DNA of 64,000 nucleotides from Shinisaurus crocodilurus (Eukaryota > Chordata > Lepidosauria > Squamata > Shinisauridae): NCBI GenBank assembly GCA_021292165.1, contig CM037877.1, positions 77,569,763 through 77,633,762 of the forward strand, written 5' to 3'. Under the pieces are notes generated by a model. The model saw only the letters and a program-made list of their open reading frames with translations, had not been told where the DNA came from and made no database searches. Shown here in pieces: positions 11,080 to 57,515 of the stretch (position 1 is its first letter; every line of letters begins with the position of its first letter). Position numbers and translations under genes: made by a program.

Positions 11080-11146
11080 TCTGTCAAGGCAAGGGGAGAG
11101 TTAGGCGTGTGTTCCCTTCCATCAGAATCATAAGTATTTAGTTTGG

Positions 11147-11570
11147 TATTTATTTATTACATTTATACCCCGCTTTTTTTCCTGCAAGGAATTCAAGGCG
11201 GCTTACATAATCCTCCTCCTCCTCCTCCTCCTCCTCCCCCCTTTTTATTCTCACAACAACCCTGTGAGGTAGGTTAGGCTGAGAGTCAGTGACTGTCCCA
11301 AAGTCACCCCGTGAGTTTCATGGCTGAGCGGGGACTAGAACCCGGATCTCCCGAGTCCCAGTCCAACACTCTCACCACTACGCCACACTGGCTCTCAGGA
11401 CCGGCAAGGCAGTTTGGTGCCCTAGGCAAGATCAGATATTTAGCGCCCCCCCTTCCCACTTGAGAGCGCTGTATTTTTTTCCAAGGCATTTCTGGCGCCC
11501 CCTTTAGCCCTGCACCCTAGGCAGCTGCCTAGTTGGCCTAATGGTAGCACCGGCCCTGCTGGCTCTCATG
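11147..11570 (-). mobile_element. Sauria SINE, copy 1, interrupted by a hAT MITE
   Basis: On the minus strand the head is tRNA-like (CTCGGGAGATCCGGGTTCTA contains the B box), then comes the conserved body with CACAGGGTTGTTGTGAG, and the tail ends in GGGTATAAATGTAATAAATA, as in Sauria SINEs mobilised by Bov-B. A CCT expansion (11211-11236) lies within the body. The 5' end is split by the element at 11396-11558. Confidence 0.9.
11396..11558. mobile_element. Short hAT-type MITE inserted in the SINE
   Basis: It begins CAGGACCGGC and ends in the inverted form GCCGGCCCTG-like sequence (ACCGGCCCTG). It is flanked by perfect 8-bp direct repeats CTGGCTCT at 11388-11395 and 11559-11566, diagnostic of hAT insertion. 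At 163 bp it is non-autonomous. The nesting shows it is younger than the SINE. Confidence 0.85.
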
Positions 11571-13323
11571 CCCTCCTGTTAGTAAAAATCCTCACAGTTA
11601 CTAGTATCAGTGAATATGTTAGTGATTTGGTTAAAAGAAAAGGCTGACAGAAATGACACAGTTACTTAGATCAGATTTTTAAAAAGGCTTTGGTTTTCAG
11701 TGGCTTATTTGAGTAATAGAGTGAATTCCCACCACCTGGTGTTATAAAACAATTTAAAGAGGCTTTTATCCCTTTAATCAAAATATTATAAATGGAAATT
11801 GTAAACAGAGTACTAGAAATGTGCTATAGAATTGGTTTGTTCTCATTATTAACTATGCATATTTGTATGTTTATAGTCATAAAATTAAAATGTTCATTTT
11901 CATATATTTACTCTTTTGAAACGGTATTTGTATAGTCCAGCTAAAGTATTTTCCTGGAGATAAATTTTAGCATCATAGAAGATGGAGGCAATTTTATTTC
12001 CTTTTTCCTTAAGGAAGCATTGAGTGTCTTAAATACATGTCTGAAGCAAAAATGGAAGAATTTTGAGTCTCCTTTATGGAGATTCCAGTAAACAAAGAAC
12101 TACCGTAATACCTCATTTAGAAAACATACTTAGATGTGGTATTTCTGTTGCAGAATTTAGTCCATAGTAGCCTGTTAGATGGTAGGTAGCATTTAGACTT
12201 TCATGCATCTGAAAAGTAAAACACTTTCCCCTTATGGTATGGAGGAATATCTCATCCCAACTGTATCACATGTCATTGTCTGGGAAGTGTCCAGGAGGCA
12301 TGGATACTTGTCATTGGATTCTTCAGAAAGTAGGGAAACTGTTTCATGCTCATTCACTTCATGAAAAAGATCTACAAGGTCCTCTCTTTCAACCTTGGAG
12401 TTGCCATCACTCTTAGTGGTGCAGTAAAATCCACTATCAACATTCTACATGAGACTCTTCCTTAGTTGAACTTCCTTGAAAATGATACAGGCTTTCTTTT
12501 CTTAAAGCATGTTCCCATGATCACCACAGTGCTTCCACAGGCTCCTAATCATAATCCTTAAAAGCTCATGATGCTTTCTTATAAAATCCTTGTTAATCTC
12601 ACCCTGAAGACTTCATTCTTATGTGTGTCAATGTTTCCAAAAGACCAATGAGATTCCCTTTTACAGTTCTCCCTAAGAAAATGACTGCTATTCTCTCAAT
12701 AATTGTTTCTATTGGTGATTGTTCCATCATCTTAAAAAGTCTAATAAGCACCATGTTCAGAGAGGAAGAACTGTAGTGTTGCTAAGGCCTTACTTATGTA
12801 TTAATTTTCAGCATTCTTCAATGTATACCCCTCATTTCTGTATGAAATACAGCCACTAAAGTCTACTACAAGAAGTGCAATAAAAACAACAAATAAAAAT
12901 TGTTATTAAATCTCCCCATTACTTAAGTATTTCTATTTTCTTATAGAAATTCTTACCTTGTCCTTTGAGCAAGTTCCCCAGGGTAGTTTCTCAAAAAAAG
13001 GGGACTACTTCTGCACTTATTGATTTGGGAACATTTGCAGTTGCCTCAAAATGTAATGTTCCTAGAACTTTCCAGAATATGGTACTTCCTGGCTACACAA
13101 CTGCCCAGACTGAAAATCTCTCAAAGCTGATCCTCTATGGTACAGGTGAAGTAAGATTTAAAATATGGCAGTTTTGTTCATGAGGTCTTTGGGTCAAATT
13201 ATATAAACCTTCTGTAGCAGGTCATAACAGTTGTAATTTTAATGTACCAGCGCTCTTATAGCAAAATAGAGGATTCTCTCCGCCCCAGCCTTACTTCCTT
13301 TTATGTTACTTTTGTTTTGCCAG
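11571..13323 (+). other. GKAP1 intron 1, 3' part
   Basis: No recognised repeat or gene. Open frames at 12234-12416 and 12965-13183 have no familiar domain. The end (13300-13323) is a pyrimidine-rich acceptor, TTTTGTTTTGCCAG. Confidence 0.4.
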
Positions 13324-13365
13324 GAAAGAATCAGAGGTCTGCTTCCAGACACCTCCAGGGTTAAA

Positions 13366-47416
<34,051 letters not shown>

Positions 47417-47662
47417 TCGCACTTGCACCAAATTCAAAGCAAAAAATATTGAATCTTGATATTCAGGGGTTTTGCAGAAATGTATATTTGTACTACTGCT
47501 TAACTATGCAGTTTTTGGGGGTTGAGAGTAAAATTTAATAGACTAACAATCTGAATATTCAGTCTATTGACTTCTAGTATAAAGAAGAGAAGCTGGAAAC
47601 TAATATTACAGTGACGCTCAAACCTTGTTTGTGCTAATACTACATCTAGTTTTTCATCAGTC

Positions 47663-47668
47663 AATAAA
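47663..47668 (+). terminator. GKAP1: GKAP1 poly(A) signal AATAAA
   Basis: It lies 247 bp after the stop codon, followed about 30 bp on by GT-rich sequence (CCTGGTGTGAG). It is the first canonical signal after the stop. Confidence 0.8.
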
Positions 47669-48864
47669 ACTTTTTGACATTTTTTATGACCCTGGTGTGA
47701 GTAATTTCAATAAGGTTAAAAACAATCAGATGAGGCTATCAATGGTTGGACCATACATGTGTTTATGACCATTTTCTTTTCCATAGGACTTTTTGTAGCC
47801 TCTGCTTTTTCACAGGCTAGTATGGAAGAAGGCCTAAGCAAGAAAGGGAAAGCTATATGACGATAGCATGGGAGAGCCGCTCTGCATAAGCCCCAACTGA
47901 AACCTTAAAGCATAGTGTTTGCAACAAGAACTGCTGTCCTGTGGACAGTGAGTTTGAAGGGCTTAGTTATTAAGCAATGATAAACCTCTTTCCCATCATT
48001 TCAGCTTTCATTCCTAGGTATAAACAAGACTCATTTCTGGAATGAAATCAAACCCTTCTCTCTCACGTCCTTGGCCCAGTCATTTTGCAATTGTGTAATA
48101 GTTACCTTTTTGATACAGAACAACAAAAACACATTAAAATTCCTTTAAGGCTTTTAAAATCTTTTACTTAAGATATATATCCCACCTTGCTAGTATTTAG
48201 GCTTTCAAGGTGGGTTACAAACATGTTGTGATAAAGTTGTTTACAGTCTCAAGGTTGTGCTTTTGCCTTAGAATAAATGAACAGACTTCCTTGCCCTATA
48301 GCGTGTCTATTCAGGTTTTGGCTGTCTTGGCCTCAGTAGTGGGGCACAAACAGCAAGCTGTCCCTAGAAGCTTGATGAGAATCTTCACAGGAGGACAAAT
48401 GGAATTGCTCTTCTCCCTTGCTGATGTTGGTGCAGTTCCCATTTAGTCTTTACATTTGATCCTAGCCATCTTTATTTGTGTCATTTATTTCAGTGGAACT
48501 TATTTCCAGGTAAAGGTTGCATAAGATTACAATTGGACTAGCTAAGATGGTTGCCATTAGAACTTAACTGTGTTTAGTAGGGCTCCTATGCTCCCCAGGC
48601 AGATAAAAGCATAATTACAATATTGGATAGAAAGTTAATTTATCTATGACACAGATTCCCTGACAACTACTTTGAGCTTCTGGGAAAAGAGGCCTATAAA
48701 TAAATAAAACCCAGGCTCTATCACCGAAATCACATAAGTTTTTTTATAAGATGCTCCCATCAGCCATACATAGAAGACACCAACAGAGACACTGAGTTGA
48801 CCCCTTTTAACTTAGAAAAAAGGCAAGTAAGAGGAGACATTACAGAGGTATACATGTCATAATA

Positions 48865-49040
48865 GCAATATATTACCTCCAGAGGCAGATTGCCTGTGTA
48901 TACCATTTGCTGGGGAACATGATTGAGAGGGTGCTATTGTAATGTCCTACTCTTGGGCTTCCCAAAGAACTGGCTGGCCATGCTGTAAACAAATGGCTAG
49001 AATACATAGACCTTTGGCCTGATCATGCATGGCTCTCATG
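48865..49040 (-). repeat. CR1-like dispersed repeat
   Basis: Shares TTGCTGGGGAACATGA, GAGGGTGCTATTG and CCTTTGGCCTGATC with 51985-52190, and in inverse with 15361-15637. Confidence 0.5.
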
Positions 49041-49778
49041 ACATATTCCCTACCCTCTTGTGCACACTGGACAAGAGATGAGCACTTTCACTTCAGTAGC
49101 TGCATGAAGATCCGAATAGGCTAAGGCCTATTGGACATGGATTTTGAAACACAAATCTGTTCCAGTACCCTAGTAATGGAGGGATATCTTGGTTACTACT
49201 TTGGTTTAATTCTATTTTAAACTTAGTTTTATATTATGTTTTATTATGTTGTGTTTTGTGGTTTTAAGCTTTGTCTACCATCCAGAGTGCTTTGGCTAAT
49301 GGGCAGTATAGAAATGTAATAAATATAACTTTTGTAATGGGCAGTTGTAGGGGCATGAGAGATAAGGAGTCACAATTGCTGTAAGAGCAAGGTATAAATT
49401 ATCCTTTGCTCTAGGGCCTTTTCCAGACAGGATTTTTAAGGTGCTATCAGCTTGCCTGATTTGTGGGATTTGGGAGGCTGCCCACACGTCAGACTCTTGC
49501 AGTCCTCCTGTGTAATTCCTTGTTTCCCCCCAGCGTCTCCCATATTTTCTCACAATGGGAAAGATCCGTTAATTATTTTCTTGACCACCATGATTTGCAA
49601 AAGTGGTGTGGCTACCTGATTTTGAGTGTGCATTGCTTTGAGGGTGTGTGGCTGTGACATGTAATGTTACTGGGAATGTGTTTTCATGGCTTCGGGTCAG
49701 CCAGCAGTTGCATTTCTCCCTCACCCAAAGCCATTCACACCTCCTCTTCACTGCTGTTTTATTCTCCCCCTCCCCCAA

Positions 49779-49802
49779 CACACACACACACACACACACA
49801 CA
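49779..49802 (+). repeat. (CA)n microsatellite
   Basis: About 12 uninterrupted CA units. Confidence 0.95.
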
Positions 49803-50985
49803 CGGCTATGAGCTGTAGAAATACATATAGGTGGGTGGGTTTTTTTGTTCATTCCCCAGGAAGTGTGCAACTCCAGATCAGAAGTTCACTGCTGCAGGTT
49901 CCTTCCTGGTTTAAATTTCGTGTAGCTGAGGGGTTTGCCTTTTTCTCCCATGCTTGCTTCATGCCTGCCACCATTTTGCTCACCTCATTGTTTTTGCTCA
50001 TTTTGTTTTTAAACATGCAGGGTGAAGGAAGCCACAGCAATGAAACTTTCAATCTTCCAGAATTGAGCAGTTCCAGGGGAATGAAAAATCCTCACCACAA
50101 ACATAGTGAGGGAACAGTGAGGGGAGGAGCGAGCTTTGGCTACACCCACTGGACAGAAGTTAGTGGGATTTAGGGGCTACTTCCCCCTACGTGTGGAAAG
50201 TTCCACAGCAATTCCACTGGTAATTTATAGCTGAAAAGTAGAACTGGTGGGGCTAGGAGCCCTGTCTGGAAGAGCCCCTAGTAGTTGTTTACTCAGTAGG
50301 AAATTAAACGAAACGTGGGGGGGGGGGGGGTGACCTTGTTATCAGTACAACAATAATGGTTGCATTCCATGTGTGGCACCCATTAAGTGGTTTTATTGGC
50401 ATTCAAGCAGTACACAGTTCTGAGAAAAAGGTCAGAGGTTGTGTGACTCAAAGCTGGTCTGCTCCACTGAGTGATTCTCTTCTGGACAAAGCAATCTCAT
50501 CTCTCACATTCCTCCAGCACACCAGGATCTTGTCACCAGCATCCCTCTCCAACAGCACACACGCAGTTATAGGCAAACAGTATCTTTGCAGCCCTGTGTG
50601 TATTTTAAGGAAATTCAGAAATGGTGGTCTAGTAGTACTTCCTTCCCCCTGTGGAAGCGCTGGGAGATTGTACGAAACAAATATACGCTAGTATACCACA
50701 CACAACCCTGAAACGCTGTACAAGGCACATGTGCAACCCGAAAAACTGCGCCACCATGGTAATGTCCAGTCAAGAGCTTCTGCGCAGGCGCATACACTTC
50801 CTCGCTGTGTGGAATTCTCGTGTGACAATACCAGTCTGAGCCCTTTATTACAGTTCCACTGGCGCAGTAAATACGCACGCGCCATTAGGTTCTTCCCCCT
50901 TCCTGGCACATGCGCATCAGCACGAGATCTATTTGTCCCGCGCCAGCCAAGTCGGTTCCCCTTTTCTAGTAACTTCCCCGATTCC

Positions 50986-50993
50986 TGACGTCA
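50986..50993. promoter_or_regulatory. Perfect CRE (TGACGTCA)
   Basis: The full palindromic CREB/ATF site, 221 bp before the UBQLN1 ATG. The 200 bp upstream also have GCGCAGGCGCA and ATGCGCAT words resembling NRF1 sites. Confidence 0.7.
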
Positions 50994-51213
50994 TCAGCAG
51001 GCGCCTCAGCTGAGCCGGGCTGTTTCCGTTGAACTCTCCGAGAGTGGGAGAGCTATTACAACGTCGGGGTGCGCGCGCGCGAGAGAGAAAAGCTGTGAAG
51101 GGGTGAGAGGCGAGGGGAGGGTCGGCATTACCCAGCATTCAGCGCGCGGCTTGGCTAACGAGTAAAGGAGGCCTCTCCGCTGTCCGTCCGTTCTTCTTTC
51201 CTGCGCGCGCGCC

Positions 51214-51372
51214 ATGTCTGAGAGCGGCGAGAGCCCTCCTGGGCCCCAGAGCCCCAACGAGACCCCCGCCCCGGCCGCCTCTGCCTCCGAGCCGCGGATT
51301 ATCAAAGTCACCGTGAAGACCCCCAAAGAGAAGGAGGAGTTCGCGGTGCCAGAGACGAGCAGCATCCGGCAG
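51214..51372 (+). CDS. UBQLN1: Ubiquilin-1, first coding exon (residues 1-53)
   Basis: Opens with [20 protein letters not shown], a disordered Pro/Ala/Ser-rich leader, then [17 protein letters not shown], the first beta strands of the ubiquitin-like domain. The exon ends IRQ|GTGAGG at 51372, phase 0, at the position where the human exon ends before FKEE. Ubiquilin-1 is a shuttle factor: its UBL docks on the proteasome and its C-terminal UBA binds ubiquitin chains, and it also chaperones membrane proteins and supports autophagy (family knowledge). The remaining exons, with the STI1 repeats and UBA, are beyond the window. I found no second exon up to 64000. The start is the first ATG in the CpG island in a fair Kozak context (GCGCCATGT). 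Confidence 0.95.
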
Positions 51373-51984
51373 GTGAGGCGGGGAGCGAGAGCTAGGGAGG
51401 GGGAGGGGCGTGGCCGGTACCACCGCGCGGTGGTTGGGGGGAATTGTGGGGAACCGGCTCCTACCGGCGTCTCCCTTCTCTTCCTGGGCGAGCTGAGAGC
51501 AGGCATCGGCACGGTGCCTCTGCGTCGTCACCAGCCGAGCCGCTGACACGGGCGGAGCTCTTGCGTTATCGGGCCTGAAAAGCGATCGGAGTGACTAGGC
51601 TGCAAACGGAGCGCGGCTCTCGTTATTCTTTTAGGTGGGTTTGAAGGGGAGAAGACTCGTAGCCCGATCCCAGGCGTGCTTATTTGCAAGTAAAGCCCGT
51701 GTCGTTCAGGGGAACTTACACGCGCGTAGAATAGAAGACTTCGAGGAAGTCGGAGCAGACAAGCTGGTGGCAAGGTCCTGGTTATAGTGCTGGCTGGAGG
51801 TAGGGGGATGTTACTGAGATGCGGCGTCTTTGTCTAGAAGATAACACAAAGGAGCGAGGTCTAGAGCTCTGACCTGTGTGTATGTGGCATAGTGCTACTA
51901 GAGTGGGGAACCAATGAAAGGTTGAAAGCCATTTCAAGCGTGGCAGATTTTCTACTACTATAAACTAACATTTTTATATAGAAA

Positions 51985-52190
51985 TGGCTACTAGTCATGA
52001 TGGTTATATATTACCGCCAGTATCGGAGGCAGCAGAATACCTCTGAATACCAGTTGCTGGGGAATTTGAGTGGGAGGGTGCTATTGAGCTCATGTCCTGC
52101 TTGTGGGCTTCCTATAGGCACCTGGTTGGTCACTGTGGGAACAGAATTGCTGAATTAGATAGGCCTTGGTCTGATCCAGCTGTACCAGCT
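51985..52190 (-). repeat. CR1-like dispersed repeat
   Basis: Reads CAGTTGCTGGGGAATTTG, GGGAGGGTGCTATTG and TAGGCCTTGGTCTGATCCAG. It is the inverse of the repeat at 15361-15637. Confidence 0.55.
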
Positions 52191-54118
52191 GTGTCTGCAG
52201 TGCTATATGTAGCGATGGAGCATGTCTTATTTTGCTTACATATACACATGATGGAAAGCCACCATAATCTGCATATGGCTTACATGTTGTTTTCTATATG
52301 GAGGTACTATCTCTGAAGGTAATCTGTCACATTTGAAGCAGCCCACTGCATTTTGAAGATTACATCTAATGCAGTATTGTTACATCTCCTGTTTTGAACA
52401 CCAGTAGCTGGTACTCAGACTTCGCCATTATGTGTATTATATGTGTACAGGACTTTATTTGAAAATCCATGTGTCTTTATATTTTGCACTTGAACATAGC
52501 ATTTGCGAGTCATCAGCACAACTGTCTCAGTGCTTTAGATTGTTTTCTTCTAGACCTCAATCTGTTAAGTGTTGTATTAACTAGACCTGGTCATTTTTAG
52601 CTCTGTATCAGAAAGTTACTGTAAAATGTTAATGTTCTCAACATTGCAATAGTGTGAAGACAAACTTAGAAAAGAGAGAAGGGAGATGCGCTAGCAAGAT
52701 CTAGAATTACTATGGCTAAAGATCCAACCTTTGAACAGTTGTACTAAGATTTCTAATCTCATTATTCTTTGAATATGCTGAAGACATCCTGTAATAAGTA
52801 TCTAAAATCTTATTTTTTATGGGATAAGATTACTTTTAAAATCTGATACTGAAAGTAGAGTAGTTACTGTGTAGGGTTCTGTATTCTTTAATTCTTGTAG
52901 CCCAAAGAGTAGGAATATGAAATTGATGTGACAATTTATAGCTGCCCTAACAAGTTGAATAATAGCAATGATGCCAGCCAATTTTGGGTGTTTAGTTCAA
53001 TTTATTAAAACACTGCAGTTTCATTGCTCTTAGGAACTACTGTCCTCAAATAAGAATACTTTGTTTTTCAAAGTACTTCATTTCCCTCTTTAAAACATTC
53101 AGGGTGTATATAATTATAATACCTATTTTAATTAAGCTGAAACTACGTAGTTCTGCCTGAAAAACTCTCATTATCACAAGTATTATGTCCAGTTTAATAA
53201 TCCCCTTGCTTTTTCTTTCTTGTAAGCATGAATCTTACAGATCTGAATTAATGATGGTGGAAGCCAGCTTGTATTGAAGTTTTCACCTGCATCCTGGCAT
53301 TACCCCAGTTCTTGTGTTTCCTGGGGCATGGTTTGCTTCATTCTCCCCTTTGTAAGTGTCTGCCTTCCAACCACAATGGACAGCTGCTGCCAAAGTCATT
53401 TGTGTGATATGCACTGATGATTAGGGATAGAGTGAAGAGGATAAGCAGGAAAAGGAACAGAGTGATCAGAGTACTTGTGAGAAATCATGAGGGACTTCAG
53501 CTGTGGGACAAATCTTTGTGTAAGATCTTGAGAAATATTTCAGTGCCATAATCTTGTTCTTCCAGGTTTTCAATTCCTGTACACCTTGGAGTGCTGTCCC
53601 TGCCTCTTAAGACCTTTTAAATTATGGTGGTGGCTGCACTGGGTCAGGGGTGGAAACAGCTTCTAACATTGGAACCAACATGTTATTTTGGCTTCTGCTG
53701 CCATTATAAACCAAATAATCAGGTTTTTAAACATTTTTTAAAATGGACCTGTTGCTGATTTACAATTCATTGGATGGTTTTCTTCCTCCAGTAGAGAATT
53801 GAGAAGAAAGTGCCTGTAAACGAGAGATAGAAAAACAAATAGTTCACTATAAACTGGATAAAATATATTCATTTATTTTATTTGAATTGAAATGGAATTA
53901 AGCCAAAGTACTTAGGTAGATTTGTCTTAGAAAGGGATATGTTGATTTATTTATAAATATTTTTAAAAAGAAAAGATTCTTAAGGGTGTCTTACCCAATA
54001 TGTGCAGAGGTGAAGTCTCCAGATAAGCAAATATGCATTGAAGTTGAGTTCATTATATTCATTTCTTGTGTTCTGGTTTCAGACTGAACTTGGAAATGAA
54101 TAGGTTTTCTGGCTAGCT

Positions 54119-54358
54119 CATTTATTTATTTATTTTATTACATTTATACCCCACCTTTTTTCCTACAATGAACTCAAGGCAGCTTACATGATCCTCCTCT
54201 CCATCTTATCCTCACAACAACCCTGTGAAGTAGGTTAGGCTGAGAGTCAGTGACTGGCCCAAAGTCACCCAGTGAGTTTCATGGCCGAGCGGGGGACTAG
54301 AACCCGGATCTCCCGAGTCCCAGTCCAACACTCTCACCACTACGCCACACTGGCTCTC
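54119..54358 (-). mobile_element. Sauria SINE, copy 4 (full length)
   Basis: Minus-strand head GAGAGCCAGTGTGGCGTAGT, B box region GATCCGGGTTCTAGTCC, body GGGTTGTTGTGAGGATAAG and tail TAAATGTAATAAAATAAATA. Confidence 0.92.
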
Positions 54359-56559
54359 CAGCTATTAGCTTCTACCCCAAAATCCAAAATGGTGCATCTG
54401 TGAAGGAGTGTAAGTTACTAGAAGGCCACAGTGGCTTGTTTTGATCGTGTGAACTGGATCAGTATAGGGTGGGGTTCATCCTATTGATGTAGCCATATAC
54501 TTTCCTTTAGCAAAAATCTGATTCATGTTCCTGCTACAATTGGATGGTGTGCCAGTGCTGGCAAGGCTACAGACAAGGTTAGATTCAATTTGCTCAAGTT
54601 AGCTCCTTCCTTACTATTGGAAGGAGTGTAATCATGCTTCCACTCTGGAGAACTGTAACAACTTTTCGAGCTGGCTAAGCAAAGTTTCAATAAAGATCAA
54701 GTCATTTCAGACCTCATTGAATCATCCCACATTAGAAGTACTGTTTCGTCAAAGACAGATGTTGTACTTGTGTACAATAAGGCAGGGTTGGAAAAATCCT
54801 AGGCACCTAAAACTTTCACGTTAGTGCCTAGAAAATTAAAATATTTTTCCTTCCCTGGTCCCCAAACTCCAGATGTTAGATATGCTCTGATGATTATGGG
54901 TGGTGGATATAGTCAAAGCAAAGTTTCATATGGGAAGTTTCAAGGAGTTATTTCTGAGTATGGAATTTATGTGTAATGATTGTTCACATGTGGACCTGAT
55001 TTGAAATGTTAATAAAGCACAGCTTGTTTTTTGTGTTATATTACACAGAGGCTATTAATGGATTTAAATATCAACATGTGCAGTTCAGGCAGTTCAATAT
55101 TCTTTATTGTATAATGACAAATTAGTAGCTTATTTGTTCAAATCATTGTTTACATATATAAGTACTATTAAGTATAATTGTTTCTGGAATAATTTCATAC
55201 TTATGTATATATAGCAGCCATCACACATGAATTTATATAGAAGTTACTATGTTCAGCTCCTGTAATCATTCTGGGCTCCATTTCTACAGCACAATATAAT
55301 CCTGTGCATATTTACTCAGAAGTAAGACCCCTTCAGTTCATTGGGGCTTCCTTCCAAGTACGGTAAGTGTGGACAATATTGCACTTGTGCTAAAAGTCAA
55401 TCAAAATTAATGAATCTTTTACGATAACAAGAGTTACTCACAGGTTTATCTTTGATCTATCTTCAAAGTAGATAAAAATAGAGGGCCAGCAATTTTGTCC
55501 ATCTAAATCAGATATGCTGAACTTCTGCCATAGTTTTATTCATTACCATAATCTAGCACTGTTCATTCTTTGAGATTAGACATCTAATAGATTTTATTTC
55601 AGTTCAAAAACAGAGTTTACTCCTGTGACATTAGTAATGAAATTAAATACATCAAGCTTGGTATCCTGTCATTAAGAAAACAGAAAAGAAAAAATGATTG
55701 TCCAGTTCCTCAGCACACTGTAGTTCAAACTTGCCTTAAGTTTGAACAACTTTATAAGGTCATTGAAATGTTCAGTTAATGTAGTAATTATGGCTTCTAA
55801 AGTGTATAATTAAAAATGCAATGTATTAATAATACCACAAACTTCTAAAAATAAGACTGATAGTACTTCGCTTCAGCCTTACAAATAGGCCCACAACATT
55901 TTTGGACACTGTCTGCATGTACCTGTTCTAGTAATGTATGACACATTGATAGCCCCAAAGGAAAAAAGGACCAACCCTTGAATTTAAAATAAACACAAAA
56001 AACCCAACCCCTTTCCTACCTAGTCACCAGGAAGCAATGATTACACTCTAGAGGCCTGCTTCATTTTAGTTGTAATTTTAGCTATACATTTGATGTATAG
56101 TTTTTCAGTTTTTCCAAGATTAGGCTATTTTTCAAATCAAGTGTTAATAGGTCACAAGATCTTGCTTTCTCAACGTTAGATGACTCTCAGCTGAATGTAA
56201 AGAACTTGTTTGAGTTTATAGCTTTATAACTCTTTCAACATACAGGTCATCATTACTTAAAGTTAACAAGTGGCAAACATTTGCATGAAACAGGCCAAAG
56301 GTTTGAATTCTTTGTGTTTTTAATTGAGAGTATGTCCCATTGAACTTGGTGGGATTTGCTCCATGTACATGTGCATAGGATTGGCCTGCAATCCAAGCTG
56401 CATTAAAATCATTGGAAGGCTATTGCTATTGGCTTTTATGAGATGAAGTTTGCACCATTAATCTATAAGTACTCAATTTAAGTGCTTTTAAAAACAAAAC
56501 AGAACACGCTTCACCAATAGGGTATTGATAGCCTGAATTGGTTTTCTTTTCAACTACCC

Positions 56560-57515
56560 AGTGACCTATATCACATGATCATGGTGTGGTTAACAAGCCC
56601 AAGTTGCTTGTTAACCCTGCCATGTGTGCCGGTTGGATTTCCCTAATTACCCTCACTGACACAGCTTGCTAGGTCATTCGAACCCAGGCAGCATGGCTTG
56701 TTGGAGGGGGCAGCAACCATCAGCCCATGGCCTGGCATGCTTGGCAGAGGAAATAAGCCACTATGGCTTATTTCCCTTGCTGCAATTGTGCAGAGTGGCC
56801 CAGTGAGACAGAGACCTGGTTCTCACAATCACTGTAGCCCACCATGGCTTATTTAAACCATGACAAGCCACAGTGCCTGCAGGTACCAGGTTGCCTATTC
56901 AAGCCCCAGATGCAGCTTGTTGTGTCGCCCAGGCAACAGGCGTCATCTGAGGGTTAAATAACCCCCAACCTATGGCCTGTTGTAGGGTTATTTGAGGGTT
57001 GTTTAACCCTCAAACAACCCCTGCCACCCAGGTTCAGACAATACAACAAACCATGGCAAAAAAAAAACCCCGTGGGGTTGAATATTCAAAATGGTTGCCC
57101 CCATGTGCTGCATACCACTGTGGCTTAAATAAGCCATGGTGGACTGTAGTATTCATGTGAACTGGCTTAGTGACCTGGTTTGCATAATCAAAATAAGCCA
57201 CCATGATTTAAATAAGCTACTGTGGCTTGTTTTAATCCTCAGTGTGTGCTGTCACATGCCAGCCTCTGTTTCCCTATTTACCCTCCTGGGCGTGGCTTGT
57301 GTGATTGAATCCAGGCAACAGAGGTTGTTTGAGGGTTAAACAACCCTCAAATAGCCCATGGGTTATTGTAGGATTATTTGAGGGTTGCTTCTCCCTCAAA
57401 TAAGCCATGCTGCCCTGGTTCAGACAACATGACAAGGCGTACCCAAGCAGATAATTAGAGAAATGATTCCTAGCACGTGCTGAGCATTGTTTGATCATGT
57501 GAATTAGCCCAGTAT
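56560..57515. mobile_element. Tandem group of palindromic repeats
   Basis: Three adjacent units, roughly 56560-56810, 56812-57170 and 57172-57515. The middle one starts ACCTGGTTCTCACAATCACT, contains CCACCATGGCTTATTTAA and ends with their inverse. AACCCTCAAA/TTTGAGGGTT pairs recur in all. They resemble the elements at 19341 and 38470. Confidence 0.55.

Larger units (their letters stand above)
47700..50849. other. GKAP1-UBQLN1 intergenic region
   Basis: No gene is seen in 3.1 kb. It holds a hairpin MITE (48490-48580), a CR1-like repeat (48865-49040), a LINE tail (49190-49330, ending GGGCAGTATAGAAATGTAAT), a (CA)n microsatellite (49779-49802) and a G-homopolymer at about 50317-50330. Confidence 0.5.
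50850..51600 (+). promoter_or_regulatory. UBQLN1: CpG island: UBQLN1 promoter and first exon
   Basis: High GC with dense CpG (including GCGCGCGC runs near 51070 and 51203), surrounding the first coding exon. GC-box-like and CRE elements are present upstream of the ATG. No TATA box is obvious at a suitable distance, as expected for a broadly expressed gene. Antisense open frames through the island (51006-51549) are composition artefacts. Confidence 0.75.

Noticed and set aside
12234..13183. Possible extra GKAP1 exon or small gene (frames at 12234-12416 and 12965-13183)
   Set aside because: No known domain, no matching splice sites, and GKAP1 is complete without them.
51006..51549. Antisense open frames over UBQLN1 exon 1
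   Set aside because: Shadows of the CpG island and of the real exon on the other strand.
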